Assembly: GCA_023614405.1 (NCBI GenBank)
Contig: CM042689.1
Span: 329,444,305 to 329,508,304, forward strand
Length of the DNA stretch: 64,000 nt
Direction: 5' to 3'
From: Avena insularis
Taxonomy: Eukaryota; Streptophyta; Magnoliopsida; Poales; Poaceae
A model generated the notes under the pieces. That model saw nothing but the letters and a program-made list of their open reading frames with translations. It searched no databases and was not told where the DNA came from. Below, one piece after another: positions 1-10,757 of the stretch. The translations under genes and the position numbers were made by a program. Numbering within the stretch: the first letter of the stretch is position 1; each line of letters opens with the position of its first letter.

Positions 1-385
1 CTGTCCCCAAGTAGGCTGAAAACCGGCGTTTGCTTTGAGGTAATTCTCCCACCACAGAGCTGCATCTCCCTTCAGAAGGTGAGTGGCACATTTTACCCAT
101 TCTTGCTCAGGAACATCAGCAGTCACCAGTAACCTTGACATCTCACGCAACCAATCATCAGCATCAAGTGGTTGATCGGACACATCAAATTGACGTGGGT
201 TGAACTTCAGGAAGCTTTTGATGTCTCCTCGCTTGGGAGGTGGAGGTAGCGGAACAAACTCATTCCTCCTGACACTTTCTTCAAAACGCTGTTGGTTCTG
301 CTGCATTGCTGCCAAGGCATTGGCGATGCTTGACAACGCGCCCCCGATTCAGGTTGTATGTCCTCATCGAGCGTGGTGGTGCCAT
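1..385 (-). pseudogene. gag: gag, N-terminal part (element C), frameshifted
   Basis: The start ATG at 385 follows a leader ending in CACAG|G. The protein opens with MAPPRSMRTYNL and, after a one-base frameshift near a G run at about 345, continues in another frame with a Q-rich helix (AAMQQNQQRFEESVRRNEF), a proline patch, and then the retrotransposon gag core: a DADDWLREM-like segment and ALWWENYL close to position 30. This order (Met, Q/N-rich arm, DAxDWL, WWxN) is that of Ty3/gypsy capsid proteins. The C-terminal half and zinc knuckle lie outside the window. The frameshift means this copy cannot make intact Gag. Confidence 0.75.
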
Positions 386-1238
386 CCTGTGATTGATATA
401 AAACACAAGTCAGTACTATAATGGAGAATAATAATAATCCAAAATAGTACCAAGATGGAATTAACCAAGATTAAAGGATACAATTTACTAAGATGATATT
501 AAAATATCAACAAAGTTCAAAGCACCTAGAAGATATTAAGCATATCGCACATGACTGAAAAGGAGTGTGGTACACAACTATCAAAGAAAAATTTTCCGCA
601 AATTTCGGCATTAAAATACCAATAGATGCGCAAAATCACTTAACGAATCAAGATTAGTGACTCTACCAATTCAATATACAAGAGCGAATGATAAAAGTAG
701 TGGTATGGCGACTCCATCCCGCACTCAAATCATTACTCCGCACATGAATAAGTAGAACACGTATCCCAACACCTTCTTCTCAAGATGAACCTAAAGATTA
801 GTAACTACGGAAACGAACACCCCAAACAAGATATCGTCGGATAACAAAGAGTAAGACAGATCGCGGCGGTACACAACGAATCAGATAGATCGCGTCGGTT
901 TGCAAAAGCCTGTCGGTATGGAATGTACCAACAGTTGATAACCAAAAGGCCGATAAAGATAACATGTTGGATGCAACAGATAGACAAGGAATTACACACA
1001 CACACACACACTTCCTATGGTACTACGGAAACCCAGAACACGTGAATCCTAGTTTGAATTTTAAGAAGAGGATTGAAAACGTTACACTTCCTTACCAGAA
1101 AAGGGTGGGTGGTTGGGTAAGAAGAAAAGTGGAAGCAGTCCTACTCTCACGTTTTGTTTTTCCCTAGTATACATAGCTACCAAAAATATTTGCTAGACTG
1201 ACAACGACCATTTGGCTGAGACCCTGAAGGGCGGGATG
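386..1238 (-). other. Untranslated leader of element C between PBS and gag
   Basis: About 850 bases with no credible coding frame; reading frames of 60-70 codons here overlap on both strands and have no family resemblance. It holds an (AC)n run and, just before the gag ATG, a pyrimidine/A-rich stretch ending in CACAG that resembles a 3' splice site. Unlike D and G, there is no extra ORF in this leader. Confidence 0.6.
994..1011. repeat. (AC)n microsatellite
   Basis: An uninterrupted AC dinucleotide run of about nine units lies in the leader of element C. Confidence 0.9.
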
Positions 1239-1250
1239 GCTCTGATACCA
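1239..1250 (-). other. Primer-binding site of element C (tRNA-iMet)
   Basis: The minus strand reads TGGTATCAGAGC, complementary to the 3' end of plant initiator tRNA-Met. It lies two bases inside the end of the LTR (…TTACA|AT), which fixes the LTR boundary and the orientation. Confidence 0.95.
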
Positions 1251-1252
1251 AT

Positions 1253-4200
1253 TGTAACTACCTCGGTGAATTACGCTCTTAGTTACAAGCCTGGATGAGC
1301 GGAAATGGTTAAAATAGTACGGTGGGGCCCAAATGCCACTCACAGTAGACCTTTCGGCCGTCTAACCATTTCCAAACATCGGGACAAGAACGAGCAGCGT
1401 GTCGGCGAAGGATCAACTACATACACAAATGAGTATGTATGCAAGCCACCATACAACAGTCCTCAGAGCCATTCCATCTAAAAGAAATAGAAATATTGCA
1501 ACGCCATACGGCAAGATCCAAATATCCTAGATAGATATAATAGTTTAGGATATCTCCTCATACATCAAACAACAGAGTATCAGGCGGAAGCGGAAAACAA
1601 GATCCGAGTATGGATAAGAAGCAAATCAGCATAAGATGCCCCATAAATAAACACATCTCGCCCACAGATCTCACGGATCCCCATTCCCGGAATCTCTACA
1701 CCGAGTGATCGTTGCCAACATCGTCCGTCTCCTCCACCCAGTATCCATCTTGTGAGTGTACCTGTTCATCTGAATCAAACAATTTATCGTGTGAGACCCT
1801 AGGGGTACTCAGCAAGTCTTTATGCCTCTAAAGGGGACACAACCTGGGGTGACGCAATTGCAGCAAAAGATAATACCTAACAATTCTATAGATACTCGCT
1901 AACCATCCGCCTAACCAAAGATAGACGGATGTCCGTGGATTAATAGCAACAGTTATAACAGTAATATTAACAGATCCATCCTCCTCCTTGCTTACCAACG
2001 AGGAAGCGGACGAACAACCCCCCCCCATCCGTTGGCAGTTTTATTATCCATTCCATGAGTGTTGCACTATTACTAGTCAGGTACTCAGTCAAATTAAAAG
2101 CGGTTCTTTAGTTATACTTGTCTATGATCGAGAAACTGTGCTCCAAGTCGTCCATAACCACGGACACGGCTTTCAGAAAGTTTTACCCTGCAGGGGTGCA
2201 CAAATAGCAACACACACTCGATCAACCTCGGAAAAACCAAATCAAAACCCAACGAGGCAGTCACGACAAAGCGATCACAGGATTCAGAAATATTTCAGGG
2301 GGCCACCCCACTAAGCTACCATAGCGAAGTTGGCGGCTCAAACAGACCAGGTTTGCGTCGGTGGTCTGTAACGACTGGGAACCGAAAGTGTGGTGGGCTT
2401 GTCGATACCGAAAACACTCAGCGTCCAAAATAGTACTGGTGCTCCTCGCACAATCTTAAATAAAGCGATAAAACATGGCATAAGTACAGAATAGTAATAA
2501 AGCCCCAAACTACTTTGTGGCCCCAAGAAATAAGAATGAATCAAGCTCGCTCGGGGTTCATAAGCCTCCGGATGTGGATAAGCGTGAATATTCAAGGAAC
2601 AGGAATCAAGTACTGGGTCCCTAGGACACAAGTGAGCATGAAAAACCAAATAGCAGATATTGCTCACGGTGCCACTTTCATTAGTTATCCCATTACTACT
2701 CGAGTTAAGTTGTCTAGGTACCTCGTTATCCATCGACACTCACATACCCTACACATGCTTCTCGACTCGCATGGCTCAAACAACTCCTGTAGTAATGGCT
2801 CATGGGATGGGGAACAAGCTTGATTGGGGTTTAAAAGTAAAGGCTATGCAATACTTGGGATTCAGTTTAATGCAATCGCGACTCAATGATGCAAGAATAA
2901 GATAGAGGCAATAGGTACTATATGTATGCAAGCATGTGGTAGTGCTTGCTGGCAGCTCGATTGAGCGAGAGAAGGATCAGGTAGTGCTCTGGGTTTCTTG
3001 ATATATATCCCACCTTTCGGCGTCTATTCGAAGAAGAACCAAACAAACAAGGGCCAACATAAATAAAGTGCACAAGCATATGACTAAATGCGACAAGCAA
3101 ACAATCATGCCATGATGAATGATGCACAATTTGCATGGCAATAATGTAGCATGGCATGGGTGAGGTGTGGAATACAAGAAATAAGCATTTTATGGAATTT
3201 TAATCACATTTTATACTCAAATAAGTTGCTGTAAACTTTATATTTATATGATGCGCGCTGCAATTCAGAACAAGGAATGCATAAACAGAAAGGTCTCGTC
3301 GAGCTGATCATTTTAGACATATTATTTGTTAAATTTGGAGTTATAAAACAAAAGTTATTAATTAATTAAGGAAAAGGGCATTTTATTGTAATTTTAATCA
3401 ACTCGATATTTAAAGTGTCCAAAATATATTTTGGAGGGCATATTTGAATTCCTCACATTTTTCTGATTTCAAAACATATATTACATGTTTAATTTGGAAT
3501 CATATTTCAAAAGTTATTTAAAAACAGATTTAAATTTGAATTTAAAACAAATTTGAAAAGTTTGAATTAAATCAGAAAGACAGAAAAACTTTTGCTACTC
3601 ACCCAGATCTAGCCACAGCCACAGACAAGTGGGGCCAGGCTGACTGGGCGACACAGCGTCCAGGAATTGTTTTCTCACTGCGGCGCTTACTAGACTCTAT
3701 GAATGACATGTGGGACCCGCTGGCTAGGGCCCAGGTGCCAGTGGGTGAACCGGCAGAGGCTGACAGGTGGGTAGCGTGCTGGAGCGCGGGTTAAGGGTTC
3801 GAAACTGCGAGTACATTTTTGCAAAAACGCCACAGGCACGGACAGGTGGGGTCTCGAGGAGCGCGGGTTGAGCGGGAGAAAACAGAGGGGGCTAAGCGCA
3901 AAAGGTTCGCGGCCACTGTGGATCTTCTCTGCGCTAATGACCGATCGGTGCGCGACCGACGCAGGCACGGCGCGTGGGGGATTCGATCCGGGGACCTGGG
4001 GCTCGCGCGCGGAGGCGGCAGCCACTGCGGTAGGCTAGGCTTGGTGTTAGGAGGGTGGGCCTTGAGAGAAGAGGCCGGCACCGGGAGGTTGCGAACTACA
4101 GAACGCGGCGCGCGCAGTGGGCGTTCGGCAAAAAAGAAAGCGGCGCTACGGTGAGGCAGAGCGTGTCCAGGAGGTAGAGGAGCTCACCGTGGTTTGGTTG

Positions 4201-5806
4201 GTGGTGTTGGATCGGGCTGGGAGACGATGGATCAGCGAGGAAGCAGAGGCCAGCGGAGCTAGGGTTTGGCGTCGGTGGCGGCGGTGATCTTCGGATCTGG
4301 TCCTTCTCCTCCTCGCTGCGTGGTACTGGTCGTCAGGGAACCTCCTCGGCTCCTCGACAACCTCCACGCCACGCCCGCTTTGCTGGTTCGAGGATCGGTG
4401 GTGGACACCGACGATGGGCGCCAGCTGACAGAGGAGGTGCTTGGTGGGGAGGAAGTAGAGGAGAGGGCAAGGCCCTAGGGTAGATCTGGAGAGGCCAGAA
4501 GAGACGTGGGGAAGAAGGAAAAGGGAGGGAGAGAGAGGAGGAGCAGCCGAGGCAGGGGTAGATAAGGTGGCTCGGGTGCCACCTTTTTCCCTCCTCCTCA
4601 CGTGCTTGCTCGGGCAGGGCAGGTAGGTCGTGGAGAGGCTGCAGGTGGGACCAGGGAGCGTCCAAGGAGGGTAGGCTCGGGTGGGGCTGATGGCAGAGAG
4701 AAAGAGAGGGAGGAGGGAGAGGCTCGGGTGAGCTTCGGTTAGGACTAGAGGGGCTCGGTTAGGGTTGGCTAGGAGGGGGTAGATGGGGTGTGGGACCAGG
4801 GAGAGGGGGTAGCCAGGCAAAGGGAGAGAGAGGTGAGGTTAGGGTTTGGTTTGATAGGGTTTAGAGGGGTAGATGGGTAGCCTAGGAATGGGGTTGATGC
4901 TTCGGCATGAAGGGGGGTAGATCAAGGTAGGGTTTAAAGAGAGGGAGGGAATAATCCACTTGTTAGCAAGGAGATGCCCATGTGATTAAAATCCACACAA
5001 AAAAATGAAATATCCTCAAACAAACTCACATGAATGGGTAAGGGATAAGGGGATGGTGATGTTGCATGGGGCATGCATGAATGTGAATAGCCACTTCTAT
5101 TAGTTGTAAAAACAACTATAGTACACATGGGAACTTATTACATGCATGCACATCACTATTTGAATAAATTCCAACCCACTAGATACAAGCTTGATGAATA
5201 TATGGGAATGGTAGAATCAAGCATAATTGAATATAATAGGCCATGCTAGTGTGTATATCCCACTAAAAGATTATTTGGCCACAATTATATTTAAACAAGC
5301 TCAATTAGCCCAAACAACCATATGGAAGGTAAAAGGAAGATTCTACTCGCATGACATTCAAAGGTGGCCATGAGGCTCCACATAATTAATATTGTGAAAA
5401 CAACATACTTCATATATGGAACATGTAGACATAGAATGGATCCACACCAACACATATGAGCTAGATTTAAATAGCAAAAGAAAAGCAATGGCTCATATAT
5501 GACTAGGGTGGTGGAATTTAGATGAAGCCAAAGAAAGGTGGTGAAGTTGAAAGAGAAATGCCCCCAACTCAACTTGGGCATCAAGCATTTATCAAAAACC
5601 AAATACAATGTATCAAGAGGCAACTACAATTAATAATGCCTATGAGATAAGAACCAAATGAAAAGGGTTTTATATGATGCTCAAATGCAAGGTGGCATGA
5701 TGACATGAGCATGATATAATTATGATGCAACAATTATATGTAGGAAGTAGCCATTATATTACTAGACCAAGTAGCATTACAATTGTTAGACAATTGGGAT
5801 GCTACA
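1253..5806 (-). repeat. 5' LTR of element C (about 4.55 kb)
   Basis: It is bounded by TG…CA when read on the minus strand: TGTAGCATCCC at 5806 and TAGTTACA at 1253. The right border is clear because A's pol frame resumes at 5807. The LTR has three compositional zones: an AT-rich zone (4870-5806), a GC-rich island (about 3610-4860), then an AT-rich zone down to 1253. Long reading frames in the island (for example minus 4146-4820) are low-complexity and have no recognisable family, so I do not call them genes. A candidate intron and short acidic coding tail lie at 1696-3602. Confidence 0.85.
1696..3602 (-). other. Candidate LTR intron plus acidic peptide tail (element C)
   Basis: On the minus strand a near-consensus donor, CTGG|GTGAGT, sits at 3602, directly after the GC island. 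A pyrimidine-containing acceptor, TTTGATTCAG, ends at 1770. The following 1769-1696 is open and acidic (residues such as EQVHSQDGYWVEETDD) and ends at TAG (1698-1696). If spliced, the intron would be 1833 bases and phase 1. D, E and G show the same order of signals. No transcript evidence is available, and coding potential before the donor is not established. Confidence 0.4.
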
Positions 5807-6048
5807 ATTGCCAACGCGCATCGTCACCTCATCCCTCGCTAGCCGCCGTCTATTCCGCAGCTCCTGTTTCGAGTTACAAATGTTAGCAACTAAACCAGTA
5901 TAAAATACCCAGGCACTACAACGTGGGCTAGTAAGGAAAACATCAATAACATGTATATCAAATATACCTTTGATGGTGCCAGCCTTCTTGTCCGCTAAGT
6001 ACTTGACGATTCTTCCAGGACCCTTGTCCTTGCAATAGAAGCACTCGA
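5807..6048 (-). pseudogene. pol: pol start (zinc knuckle to protease region), element A
   Basis: The minus-strand frame runs from a knuckle-like CFYCKDKG through KYLADKKAGTIKGIFDIH to a retropepsin-like segment in which the expected W-V-x-D-T-G is changed to W-V-F-Y-T-G. It then continues with SKQELRNRRRLARDEVTMRVGN, typical of Angela-group polyproteins. The knuckle has lost its His and last Cys (only CX2C remains) and the catalytic Asp of the protease reads Tyr, so both are broken. Element C begins immediately after. Confidence 0.75.
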
Positions 6049-6367
6049 TTAAAGCTTAGGTCCAGACTTGAGCTTCTTCTCTATAGGGGCAACGCGCTTG
6101 CCGCTGCCCTTCTTGAAGGGCTTCTTTGCACCCTTACCTTTCTTAAAGCTGGGGGGCTTGTTGACCATCAACACATGATTATCTTTCTTGATGTCCACCT
6201 CCGCAGCTTTCAACTTAGCGAAGAGCTCAGTGATTGTATCAGTGGAACCAATCTGATTATGAGTAACTACAAAACCTTTGTAGCTAGGAGGGAGTGGTTG
6301 GAGAACTCTGTCAATATTGAGCTCTTCTGGAATCTTGCAGTCCAGTTGCTCAAGGCGTTGAGTGTAG
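6049..6367 (-). pseudogene. gag: gag, C-terminal half (element A)
   Basis: This frame encodes the copia gag signature EELNIDRVLQPLPPSYKGFV, then ELFAKLKAAEVDI and a Lys-rich basic tail, ending at TAA 6051-6049. It is the continuation of the gag N-terminus at 20712-20283: with solo LTR B and one target-site copy discounted, the two halves abut in the same frame. The basic tail would normally lead in frame into the zinc knuckle; here a stop and a frame change separate them. Confidence 0.85.
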
Positions 6368-6714
6368 TGTAGGGATACGGGTAGGCTACACTAGCGCAAA
6401 TCAAAAAAATTTAACCACGTATACCAGGATTACTGTTGTCATAGATCACGGGATTACCACTAGACGCACAGTTGCGGAATTGATGAAGCGCATCGAGGCA
6501 GTGCAGACATTCCACGTCTCCTCCTTTTCCTCGTCCCACGAGCAGCTCCCCTTGCGCGGCTCGTCCAAGCGCTACAGATGCAGCGCCTCCGAGGTATCCA
6601 CACGTACAGGGTGGAAGCGTCAGACGTCGGACTGCTAGGTCCGCGCGTGCAACACAGGCGTGAGGAGTGGCAGCTGGGAATGATCTCAGTCAACCCTCAT
6701 TTCGCCCACCCTCT

Positions 6715-6722
6715 CTTATATA
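6715..6722 (-). promoter_or_regulatory. TATA box of LTR B
   Basis: The minus strand reads CTATATAAGAGAGG, a canonical plant TATA box, in the promoter part of the LTR. The related LTRs A and F have boxes in similar settings. Confidence 0.65.
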
Positions 6723-7563
6723 GGCGTCTCTAGTGGGCTTCTACATTAGCAGCCCATTAGTAGCCTAAGCCTGGTCTAATTCGGATCCAATCTTCATTAG
6801 GCTTCCAGCCCCTTAAGTGTGTAACCCTATAGGTTCATATGCGCATAGACATGAAACGAATACACTTATTCTGTCAATAGTTGGTAGCGGCCTCTAGCAA
6901 GACGTTCCAACTCCTAAATGCATACAAAGATCATATTGGACGAACCATCACAAGGTTTAGTACATGTCTTTCCCTTTGCCTCACGATATTTGGTCTAGAT
7001 CCAAGCTGACCTTCCTTTCTCGATACCGTGATTCGGAATCCCTTTACTAGGTTAACTCTTAACCGTAGGGAGCACGGCCATGCATTTCTGGATCCGATCA
7101 CTCGAGGGGCCCAGAGATATCTCTCTCAAGTAGAGAGGGGCAAATCCCATCTTGATTGACCATGCCTTGCAGCATGCTTCAGGACAAACCCTAAAGCTAC
7201 CTTTATAACTACCCTGTTACGGTGCAGCGTTTGATAGCCCCAAAGTAGGTCGATCCACATCTCAAGTACATGCGACAATCTCAGGTCTAAGGACAAAACG
7301 TACACGATGTGTAGAGAGAGAGCTACAACTAATTGCCAGTCTCAGGTTGGGTCAGTCCAACCCCAAGTTCATAACATGTGTCCACATCATTGGTTTGACA
7401 TCTCCATGTCTATGACTTGCGAAACATAGTCATCAACCAATCGATGTGCTAGTCTAATATTCATGTGTGTCCTCACATGAACTCCGACTAGGGACAACTC
7501 TTAAATAACCATACAAGTAAAGAGTTTCACAAACAATTCACATAATTGCCAATCAATACAAGT

Positions 7564-7568
7564 TGCCT
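7564..7568. repeat. Target-site duplication of D (left copy, TGCCT)
   Basis: TGCCT immediately precedes the LTR of D and is repeated exactly at 20187-20191 after the other LTR. Both flanks belong to the same interrupted solo LTR B. Confidence 0.95.
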
Positions 7569-10500
7569 TGTAAGATCCCTCCTTTGTAAAGGAAAAGGAT
7601 CCCTGTGATTGCAATGCTAGTCCCTGGATCAATGCTAGCATCCACAGTTTAAGATGAAGTACACAGATACAAATGTCGTTTATTACATTCATTCCAGAGA
7701 TAAAACATAGTCTTTTACAACTCAGGGCCAAAGGCCTAATACAAGAGTTTATGGAATAAGTAAATAAACATAAGTCTTCATCTTCATGTGCCACAGGCAA
7801 GCATGTTGAGTGTAGACTCATGACTCCTACTCATCATCGGAGTAACCTGCAACATCACAAGTTACAGCCACAGTGGGTCAATACTTTGGAATAGTATTGG
7901 CAAGTGATACCTTAGTTTTATTTTAAGTGGACTATATTACTATATGCATTTTGGCTAAGTGTAGCTTGGCTTTATTTGCTCAAAATAGGTTTTTCCTATT
8001 AGTTGAAATCACTAAGTTTTTCTTTGTCAAAACTTCCCAAGAAACCACCAATAGACATTGGGGTCCTTCACCCTTGTTCACCCACAAGTTTTACTTAGAA
8101 GTTGGAGTGATGAGATTCTTGTAGCTTCCATGTCTTGATGCTCAAGTTGTCCATTGCCATGGACTTGGTTAAGTACTTAGATTTTCCATCTGCAGAGGTT
8201 GTGCACTTTCCCCACCAGACTTGGTTTCCCAAGACAGGACCTTTCAGAAGCCTTTCCTTAGTCAAATGGACGCGCTCCAACCTATCATTCCCACTACCAC
8301 CAACTGTCCAAGTGACTAAGTTCTAGCAACCTATATGATCATGGCAGAGCCCATATTGCCAAGTGGTTGCACTGTAAGCTTTCTCAACACTTGGCCTCCA
8401 AATCCCTTTGTGCCTGGGTGGCATACCACAAGTGAGATACACAAGCCAAATCCATGGACTTGTGTAACCACTCAACCAAAAACCACCATTCAAGTCCCAT
8501 TCCACCCAGGAAGTTCATTGACTTAGTTGTTTTATTAAGAAAAGCATGAGTCCCAAAGGACTTAGAATTATTTCACCATAGCATGTACATACTTCACCAA
8601 CCCTTGTTTTCTACTAGCTAGGCTAAGCATGGCATAGTAACTTAACTTAGGAAAATTCCCTAGCAATTCTACAATTCTACACTACATAGGATTTCCCAAC
8701 ATAGCATTTGGCAAAAGTAGCATGCAAGACTTAGCAAAATAATTCTAATGCTTATTCAAAATAAAGGATGGAAATATCATGAAGTATCACTTGCCTTGGT
8801 AATGGGGAGAGTAGCACTCCTCACAATCACAGTCACTAGCAAAATCTACACAAAAATTTGTAGCATACAATTACACACAATTTATATACAATCAAAAATA
8901 TGAATGCATGTATGCAAGAATTTACTAAGTGATGATTTTGAAAACTCTACCAAGCAAGTGCATGATACAGAAACATAACAAGTCACAAAGTTTGCTAACT
9001 AAACTTATTTAGCCTTAAAACAATTTGCTAAACAAAAACTATACTCAAAATGGACCTAAACTTGTTTCTGCATACAAAGTCATTTTAACAGATACTATTT
9101 GTTAAACACATTGCACATTCAGAAAGGCCTTGATTCACTGATTCCAACGGTATAAAGTTTGTAAAATTCTAACGTGGAAAACTCAAGTTATAGCCCTTTG
9201 AAAATTTGATCTAAATCTGATTTGAATTTCTATTTTTGAATCAGCCCTAGCCACGCGTCACGATATTACTGGCGCGTACCGGTTCGCACCGGATCACCCT
9301 TCCGCGCCGCAGGATCTAAATAAATCGCACGGTCCTGGACGCGTACCTCTTCGCTGATAAGTGATTCTATCCTGTCGCTTGGATCTAGATCTAACGCGCT
9401 CGAGCATGCGACCATGTCCTGGCGGTAGCGTCAATGACGGCGCTTCTGTCTCTGGCGCTAGCGTTTCAGGTCGTGCGCGTGAGGGAGAAGGGTCATACCT
9501 GAACCGCAGGAGGCTGCTGATGCTCAAGGTGGCGTTGGTTTGCGAAGGGGCGCGCTGATACGGCGAGGATTTCTCGTCGGAGTAGAGACAGACGTCGGCC
9601 GCAGTCGAAGTTCCGTCGGCGAAATTTCCTCGTCGCTAAGCCAAGATAAAGTACCGTTAGATCGCTTTGTCGGCGTAGATTCTAGGTGCACAAGTCGAGG
9701 GCAAGGCGGTGGCTACTTATGGAGGAAGTCGCGGAGTTCGTGCGAGAGAACGGTGGCGGCCGTCGTCGGCGTTTGGAGCTACGGGTCATGCGAGGTCAAA
9801 AGGAAAGTGTCGATTGGAGTGCGCAAGGACTCGCTGAACCTGTTAGCATGAACGAGAGCAGAGAGCACGGAACTCACCGAATTGCCGCGATCGTCGGAAC
9901 AGCAGCGGCGTCGTGCGAGTTGTGGGCAGCCTAGTGGCGTGGATGCGAAATTGTTTGGGGGGAAATGGTCGTGAGGATGGGGGGATCTTATAGCCCGAGG
10001 CTCGACAAGAAATGCTCGATGTATCAATGCCAATTAAGCTCACGAAATCAGTGCAGCAACGGGCAGCGGCGGAGGTCGTGCGCGGAATCAGGGGAAGACG
10101 AAGCTGATGTGGAGGAGGCCCGCTTGTCAGCGAAGTGGAGGTGGGGTCCTATCGTCAGCGGCTGGGTGGGTGTGCTCGCGCGTGCGGGAGAAAAAGAAAT
10201 GCCCCGGGTGGGCTAGTTGGGCCTGTTCAGATGCTGGGCTAGATTCCTGGCGCCTGGCCTTTTTCCTTTGTTTTCTTCTTTTCTTTTTCTATTTCGATTT
10301 TTAGGAATGGTTTTGATATGAATTCAAACTATTTTTGAATTCAAATCATTCTGGGGTTTTTTGTAGGATGCAGTAGTCTCCAATACAAGCATAATGTCAT
10401 GTGGTTGCTTTGAAAAGGCTTGGTCAAGCTTGGGGATCAAAATAACAGAGACTAGGCACTTGGTTTGCAAAATTTGAAAAATGGTTTTTGAATTTATTTC

Positions 10501-10741
10501 CAAGTTTGTAAAACTTGGTTCAAACCATACTCAATCCTTTCTATGAGGAAGACAAACAAACTAAGTTTAAAACCACTCAAACTTTCAAATGGTGATGGCC
10601 ATTTGATTTAAATCTGTTCACATAAAATCATAGCACCATGTGCTTCTGTTTTTCTGAAATGAGTTTGAAATTTGATCTCAAATCTATATGCATGCATGAA
10701 TGATATGCAAACTTTGAAATTATGATTTTAGGGATGTTACA
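7569..10741 (-). repeat. 3' LTR of element D (3173 bp)
   Basis: On the minus strand it starts TGTAACATCCC at 10741 and ends GGGATCTTACA at 7569. The ends form an 11-bp inverted repeat with one mismatch. It aligns along its length with 17009-20186. A GC-rich island lies at about 9240-10310. Near the 3' end (minus strand, around 7690-7680) ATGTAATAAACGAC supplies an AATAAA-type polyadenylation signal. Reading frames in the island differ between the two LTRs through indels, so I treat them as non-coding. Confidence 0.95.
7827..9498 (-). other. Candidate LTR intron plus short acidic tail (element D)
   Basis: On the minus strand a consensus donor, TTCAG|GTATGA, at 9498 ends the GC island. A consensus plant acceptor, TTGTGATGTTGCAG, ends at 7847. 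The bases after it read (G)GT-TAC-TCC-GAT-GAT-GAG-TAG, a Y-S-D-D-E stop tail. The intron would be 1652 bases and phase 1. The same signals occur in the other LTR (17267-18938). The frame before the donor is closed by a TGA about 25 bases upstream, so the first block may be untranslated. Confidence 0.45.
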
Positions 10742-10757
10742 AATCTAACCCCCTTAA
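10742..10757 (-). other. Polypurine tract of element D
   Basis: The minus strand reads TTAAGGGGGTTAGATT directly before the 3' LTR start TGTAAC. The stop codon of the chromodomain frame (CCT-TAA) overlaps its start. Confidence 0.8.

Larger units (their letters stand above)
1..5806 (-). mobile_element. Element C: Ty3/gypsy LTR retrotransposon, 5' part only
   Basis: Read on the minus strand this is a 5' LTR (5806 to 1253), a tRNA-iMet primer-binding site, a leader of about 850 bases and the start of gag, which runs off the left edge. The LTR begins TGTAGCATCCC at 5806, inside the pol reading frame of copia element A, so C inserted into A. The right-hand target-site copy would be ATTGC (5807-5811); its partner is outside the window. 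The long LTR, its TGTARCATCCC start and the PBS match the other gypsy chromoviruses here, but C's own pol is not visible, so the lineage is inferred. Confidence 0.85.

Noticed and set aside
2338..2739. 133-codon minus-strand frame in the LTR of C
   Set aside because: No family features; overlapped by plus-strand frames of similar length; treated as chance.
4146..4820. 224-codon minus-strand frame in the LTR of C
   Set aside because: Low-complexity Pro/Ser/Leu-rich product from a CT/GA-rich island, overlapping frames on both strands, no family resemblance.
9540..10216. Plus-strand frames in the GC island of D's 3' LTR
   Set aside because: The matching stretch of the 5' LTR (19000-19687) has different frames because of indels; not conserved as coding.
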